From NCBI GenBank assembly GCA_011772275.1, contig WVZU01000011.1:1-10409 (forward strand): a DNA stretch of 10,409 bases, in the 5' to 3' direction. Position 1 is the first letter of the stretch. Every line of letters starts with the position of its first letter. Positions 7,066 through 10,409 of the stretch are shown in pieces. The position numbers were made by a program, and so were the translations under genes. The DNA is from Planctomycetales bacterium. Lineage in GTDB: Bacteria > Planctomycetota > Planctomycetia > Pirellulales > UBA7805. The notes beneath the pieces are model-generated. The model searched no databases. It was not told the origin of the DNA and saw only the letters and a program-made list of their open reading frames with translations.

Positions 7066-7911
7066 ATGTATTATTCGCAATGGGGTTTGAAGGAGACGCC
7101 GTTTCGGGCGGGCAACGCGGTCGAGGCTTTTTTCCCCAGTGTCACGCACGAAGAAGCGCTCGCCCGCCTGCAGTTTCTTGTGAACCACCATCATCGCTGC
7201 GGGCTGTTGGTAGCCGAACGGGGCATGGGAAAATCGCTGTTGTTGTCGGTGTTGGCTGACGAGCTTCGCCAAAAGTGGGCGGACGTGGCCAGCGTGAATC
7301 TGACAGGCGTTTCTGCCAGCGAATTTCCGCTCCTGCTGGCCACCCAGCTGACTTCCGCCCCGCTCAGCAAGCTCAGCCAGCAGCAAGCCTGGCAGGCGCT
7401 GGCGAATCGGTTTGGGGAAAACCACTGCGAAAAACGCGCGACACTGATCGCCCTGGACGACGCGGACCAGGCGCAGCCGGGGGTGTGGGACGAGGTGATG
7501 CGGCTGATTTACAGCGATCGCCGGACACCGACCCGTTTAACCGTTGTCTGCGCGATCCATCCGCGGGCCACGGAAAAGATTCCGGTGGGATTCCACGACA
7601 TGGCGCTGTTGAGGATCGAAATCGAGCCGTGGCAGATCGAAGACACGACAGCCTTTTTGGCCAGTCGGATCGCGGCTGCGGGGGGAGATCAGAAGTTGTT
7701 TGACGAACAGGCGATTGCCCGGATCCAGGAAACGGCCGCCGGCAATCCTCAACGGATTGTCCAGCTGGCCGATCTGTCCCTGCTGGTTGCCGCCGGTGAG
7801 GGCACCGCGCAGATTGATCCACAGTTGGTTAGCAAGGCAGCGGAGCAACTGTGGCTGGCAGGCCTGCACGAGACGAGAGGCGAAGTGGAGGGGTGGGTGC
7901 CTTGCAGCTGA
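7066..7911 (+). CDS. ExeA/GspA-like AAA ATPase with altered Walker motifs
   Basis: The product is 281 aa and opens MYYSQWGLKETPF, the usual start of ExeA-type ATPases, followed by an FFPSVTHEEALARLQFLV segment (22-39). The Walker A region reads AERGMGKS (50-57): the first glycine of GxxGxGKS is alanine, but the Lys and Ser are kept. Walker B reads LIALDDAD (127-134), with a second Asp where family members normally have the catalytic Glu. The later part has LLRIEIEPW (181-189) and the sensor-like AGNPQRIVQLAD (225-236). ExeA (GspA) helps assemble the type II secretin through the peptidoglycan in Aeromonas. Many planctomycete relatives are ATPase-only, lacking the C-terminal peptidoglycan-binding domain, as here. 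No membrane segment is visible, so the protein is likely cytoplasmic. It converges on two PilT-family genes, suggesting a shared envelope machine. Loss of the Walker B Glu may lower hydrolysis; that is inference. Confidence 0.9.
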   Translation: MYYSQWGLKETPFRAGNAVEAFFPSVTHEEALARLQFLVNHHHRCGLLVAERGMGKSLLLSVLADELRQKWADVASVNLTGVSASEFPLLLATQLTSAPLSKLSQQQAWQALANRFGENHCEKRATLIALDDADQAQPGVWDEVMRLIYSDRRTPTRLTVVCAIHPRATEKIPVGFHDMALLRIEIEPWQIEDTTAFLASRIAAAGGDQKLFDEQAIARIQETAAGNPQRIVQLADLSLLVAAGEGTAQIDPQLVSKAAEQLWLAGLHETRGEVEGWVPCS

Positions 7912-7952
7912 ACGTTGTTTCGGCCGGTTGGGGTGTCATGCACCGGCGATCG

Positions 7953-7986
7953 GCCTGGCCCGGATGGGGGTGGCTGCGGCCCAGGC
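7953..7986. terminator. Possible hairpin between convergent genes
   Basis: GCCTGG (7953-7958) and CCAGGC (7981-7986) could pair across a 22-nt loop in the 77-bp gap between the ExeA-like and pilT stops. The stem is short and no T-run follows. Confidence 0.2.
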
Positions 7987-7988
7987 GT

Positions 7989-9056
7989 CTAATCCTCCTC
8001 CGGCATGTATTGTTCGAACCGCTTCTTGGCAACGGCTTTCATGTAGGCGTCCCGGCCGTCGATCGTACCGTCTTCCACCAGCCTCTCCAGGGCATCGTCC
8101 ATTTCCTGCATGCCTTCGCGGCGGCCCGACTGGAGTACCGACGTTAGGGCTTCGATCTTCCCCTCGCGAACGATGCTGGACACGGCCCGGTTGCCCAGCA
8201 GGATTTCGTTGACGGCCACGCGGCCCTTGCCACTTTTTTTTCGTAGCAGCTGCTGAGCGACGATTCCGCGGAGCGATTCGGCCAGCATCGTGCGCACCTG
8301 GGGCTGCTGGTCGGTGGGAAATACATCGATGATCCGATCGATCGTTTTGGGGGCACTGTTGGTGTGGAGCGTGCCGTAGACCAGCGTGCCCATGGCGGCG
8401 GCGCTCAGCGCCAGAGAGATTGTTTCCAGGTCGCGCATTTCGCCAACCAGCACCACGTCGGCGTCTTGGCGGGTGACGGCCCGCAGGGCCGAGCCGAACG
8501 ATTTGGTGTGGTTGCCGACTTCGCGATGGCTGATCATCGACTGCTTGTTGTGGTGCACGAATTCCACCGGGTCCTCAATGGTCAGCACGTGCCGGCGTTG
8601 GGTCTCGTTGATGTGATTGATCATCGCGGCCAGGGTGGTCGATTTTCCGCTACCGGTCGGGCCGGTGACCAGCACCAGTCCCGCGCGCAGATTGCACAGT
8701 TTCATCAGTACCGGCGGCAGATTCAGTTGCTCCAAGGTGAGAATCTCGGTCGGAATAATCCGAAACACGGCCCCGTATCCAGTCCGCTGGAAAAAGTAGT
8801 TGCAGCGGTAGCGAAACTTGTCGGCGATGCCGTAAGCAAAGTCAAAGTCCAAGACTTCCAGGTAGCGTTGCTTCTGTTCGGCAGTCATGATCTCGGACAG
8901 GTACTCGTCCACCATCTGACGATCCATGACCGGATACTGCTCCTGGATGACCACCTCGCCGTCCACGCGGTACTTGGGCTTCTGATCGACAACCATGTGC
9001 AGGTCGGAGGCACCTGTCTTCGACATGTTCAGCAGCAATTCGTCAATTTTTGGCAT
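7989..9056 (-). CDS. pilT: PilT-family ATPase (type IV pilus retraction type)
   Basis: PilT hexamers use ATP to drive depolymerisation and retraction of type IV pili at the inner face of the cytoplasmic membrane. With the ATG at 9056 the protein is 355 aa, normal for PilT; a TTG at 9080 would add eight residues. It opens with the standard N-terminal domain (LLLNMSKTGASDLHM, 7-21). The ATPase core shows Walker A GPTGSGKST (132-140), the Asp box HVLTIEDPVEF (156-166), Walker B DVVLVGEMRDLET (200-212) and the His box TLVYGTLHT (224-232). The C-terminal SSIVREGK (293-300) corresponds to the AIRNLIREGK motif typical of PilT as opposed to PilB or GspE. All catalytic motifs look intact. It follows the second PilT-like gene by 53 bp on the same strand, so the two are likely co-transcribed. 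Confidence 0.96.
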   Translation of the reverse strand: MPKIDELLLNMSKTGASDLHMVVDQKPKYRVDGEVVIQEQYPVMDRQMVDEYLSEIMTAEQKQRYLEVLDFDFAYGIADKFRYRCNYFFQRTGYGAVFRIIPTEILTLEQLNLPPVLMKLCNLRAGLVLVTGPTGSGKSTTLAAMINHINETQRRHVLTIEDPVEFVHHNKQSMISHREVGNHTKSFGSALRAVTRQDADVVLVGEMRDLETISLALSAAAMGTLVYGTLHTNSAPKTIDRIIDVFPTDQQPQVRTMLAESLRGIVAQQLLRKKSGKGRVAVNEILLGNRAVSSIVREGKIEALTSVLQSGRREGMQEMDDALERLVEDGTIDGRDAYMKAVAKKRFEQYMPEED

Positions 9057-9109
9057 GACGTTGTCCGTGAGTGAAGGCAAGGTGGCCGTCGTCCGCCACC
9101 CAGGCCATC

Positions 9110-10409
9110 CTAATTGCTCAATTCGCTCTCTACCCGATTACGTTCGGTGGCCACCGCCAGCACGTCTTCCTTGGAGACCTTGTTGGCCTTGGCCAGTTCG
9201 ACCAGCGCGTCATCCATTAATTGCATGCCCAGTTTCCGCCCGGTTTGCATTACGCCCCGCAACTGAAATGTTTTCGCTTCTCGGATCAGGTTGCCGATGG
9301 CGACCGTGTTGACCAGGATTTCTACCGCCAGTTCCTGGCTCTTCCCATCGACGCTGGGGATCAGCAGTTGCGAAATGATTCCGCGCATCGATTCGGCGAT
9401 CATGGAACGAATCTGTCCCTGCTCCTTGGGGGGAAAAACGTCCAGGATGCGATCGATGGTTCGGAGGGCGTCGGGGGTGTGCAGCGTGGCGAACACGAGG
9501 TGGCCGGTTTCGGCGGCGGTGATGGCCAGGCTGGTTGTTTCCAGATCGCGCATTTCACCGACCATGATCACATCCGGTGCTTCGCGCAACGCCGCCCGCA
9601 GGGCGGCGCTAAACGTCTTGGTGTGCGGGCCAACCTCGCGCTGGTTCACATGACCTTTCTTGCAAGGGTGGACGAATTCGATGGGGTCTTCCACAGTAAT
9701 GATGTGTTCGGCACGCGTACTGTTGATCAGGTCGACCATGGCTGCCAGGGTCGTGGTTTTGCCTGATCCTTTCGGGCCGGTGACCAGGACGATGCCCTGC
9801 TTGTATTCGGTAAACTTCTTGACCAGCGGTGGGAGTTTTAATTCTTCAAAGCTGGGCACCTGGCTGGAGATCAGACGAAAGATGCCATCCATGCCGCGGT
9901 GCTGGCGCATGAAGTTGCTGCGAAAACGCCCCAGTTCTTCGCCCCCGTCGTAACAGAAGTCCAGGTCGTTGGTCTCCAAAAAAAGCTGCCGCCGCTGGCC
10001 ATTCAGCAGGGACAGCAGGGCCTTTTCACATCGCTCGGCCGGGATCGGCTGCATGCCTTCGATTTCGGACAGCCGTCCCGCCACGCGCAGAACGGGAATC
10101 TCGCCCGACTTGATGTGCGCGTCCGAAGCGTTGGCCGAGCGGGCGGCCAGCAGGATTTCTTTTGCCAGCGGATCGATGGGGCCCGCCGGTTGGGATGCCA
10201 CGGGGGCCGCCGCCACTTTGGGGGCGGCCTGTTTCGGGGCCGCAGCGGCAGCCGGTGGCTGCTGCGGCGCTTCGGGCTGCTGCCGCTCTATTGCCGCCAC
10301 CGCTTTCGGCGCCGCCGCTTTCGGCGCCGCCGCTTTCGGCGCCACCGCTTTCGGCGCCGGCTGTTCCACCGCCGGCTCTTCCGGCTCCGGCTCTTCCGGC
10401 GCCGGCTCT
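9110..10409 (-). CDS. Second PilT/PilU-like ATPase with long Ala/Pro/Lys-rich N-terminal linker, cut by the right edge
   Basis: The frame is open to the window edge, and the GTG at 10369 is an internal valine within an acidic EEPEPEEP tract, so the start lies outside. At least 432 residues are present. The first 75 or so are low complexity: Glu/Pro, then APKAA/APKAV repeats, then Gln/Pro/Ala. The PilT fold follows, opening at PLAKEILLAARSANASDAH. Key motifs are Walker A GPKGSGKTT (coded at about 9752-9778), the Asp box HIITVEDPIEF, Walker B DVIMVGEMRDLET, the His box HLVFATLHT and the PilT-type AIGNLIREAK. The catalytic residues look intact. It is clearly a paralogue of the adjacent PilT and is transcribed first of the pair. 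PilT/PilU pairs are known in pseudomonads, where PilU needs PilT; whether this is a PilU equivalent is inference. The linker could tether it to a partner. Confidence 0.94.
   Translation of the reverse strand, partial: EPAPEEPEPEEPAVEQPAPKAVAPKAAAPKAAAPKAVAAIERQQPEAPQQPPAAAAAPKQAAPKVAAAPVASQPAGPIDPLAKEILLAARSANASDAHIKSGEIPVLRVAGRLSEIEGMQPIPAERCEKALLSLLNGQRRQLFLETNDLDFCYDGGEELGRFRSNFMRQHRGMDGIFRLISSQVPSFEELKLPPLVKKFTEYKQGIVLVTGPKGSGKTTTLAAMVDLINSTRAEHIITVEDPIEFVHPCKKGHVNQREVGPHTKTFSAALRAALREAPDVIMVGEMRDLETTSLAITAAETGHLVFATLHTPDALRTIDRILDVFPPKEQGQIRSMIAESMRGIISQLLIPSVDGKSQELAVEILVNTVAIGNLIREAKTFQLRGVMQTGRKLGMQLMDDALVELAKANKVSKEDVLAVATERNRVESELSN
10296..10355 (-). repeat. Four 15-bp in-frame tandem repeats in the linker
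   Basis: On the plus strand, four units of GCC(A/G)CCGCTTTCGGC run from 10296 to 10355, the inner two identical. On the coding strand they encode five-residue Ala-Pro-Lys-Ala-Ala/Val units. The 15-bp period keeps the frame, so unit number could vary between strains without breaking the gene. Confidence 0.85.

Noticed and set aside
7989..9056. PilB/GspE extension-type ATPase
   Set aside because: Length is about 355 aa, it lacks the long N-terminal domain and the four-cysteine zinc motif of PilB/GspE, and it has the PilT-type C-terminal IVREGK motif.

Overview
The window looks like a chromosomal stretch of a planctomycete, probably of the Pirellulaceae/Pirellulales type. Reasons: GC-rich DNA; a type-I sulfatase beside a secreted PQQ-like beta-propeller protein whose mature part opens with a WPQFRGP-like motif; small secreted orphan proteins of a kind I associate with this phylum; an ExeA-like ATPase starting MYYSQWGL; and PilT-type ATPases in tandem. 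The taxonomic call is inference from gene content, not from a marker-gene comparison.

Layout, left to right. (1) 1-872 (+): 3' part of a sulfatase, cut by the left edge. (2) 936-2195 (-): secreted PQQ-like beta-propeller protein, convergent with the sulfatase. (3) 2439-2981 (+): secreted 180-aa orphan, divergent from (2) across a 243-bp promoter region. (4) 2982-3367: about 385 bp without a convincing gene, with several short hairpins. (5) 3368-5026 (+): secreted TPR-like protein of 552 aa. (6) 5032-5382 (-): coiled-coil protein ending 5 bp from (5); its natural start appears to lie further up, at 5554, in another frame, so the gene looks frameshifted in an A-rich tract. (7) 5555-6191: about 640 bp without a confident gene, carrying an unusual 14-bp tandem array (5597-5707) followed by inverted copies of the same unit (5718-5768). 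(8) 6192-6929 (-): RsmE, the 16S rRNA m3U1498 methyltransferase. (9) 7066-7911 (+): ExeA/GspA-like AAA ATPase, divergent from rsmE. (10) 7989-9056 (-) and 9110-10409 (-): two PilT-family ATPases in tandem, probably one operon; the upstream one is cut by the right edge and carries a long Ala/Pro/Lys-rich N-terminal linker.

The clearest functional grouping is at the right end: two secretion/retraction-type hexameric ATPases of the type IV pilus family and, facing them, an ExeA-like ATPase of a family tied to type II secretion assembly. The left half is a run of exported proteins (sulfatase, propeller, orphan, TPR protein) typical of planctomycete envelope and periplasm genes, with no visible shared pathway. 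No tRNA, rRNA, CRISPR array, insertion sequence or phage gene was recognised. The two observations most worth following are the 14-bp repeat block with inverted arms and the apparent frameshift in the coiled-coil gene beside it.
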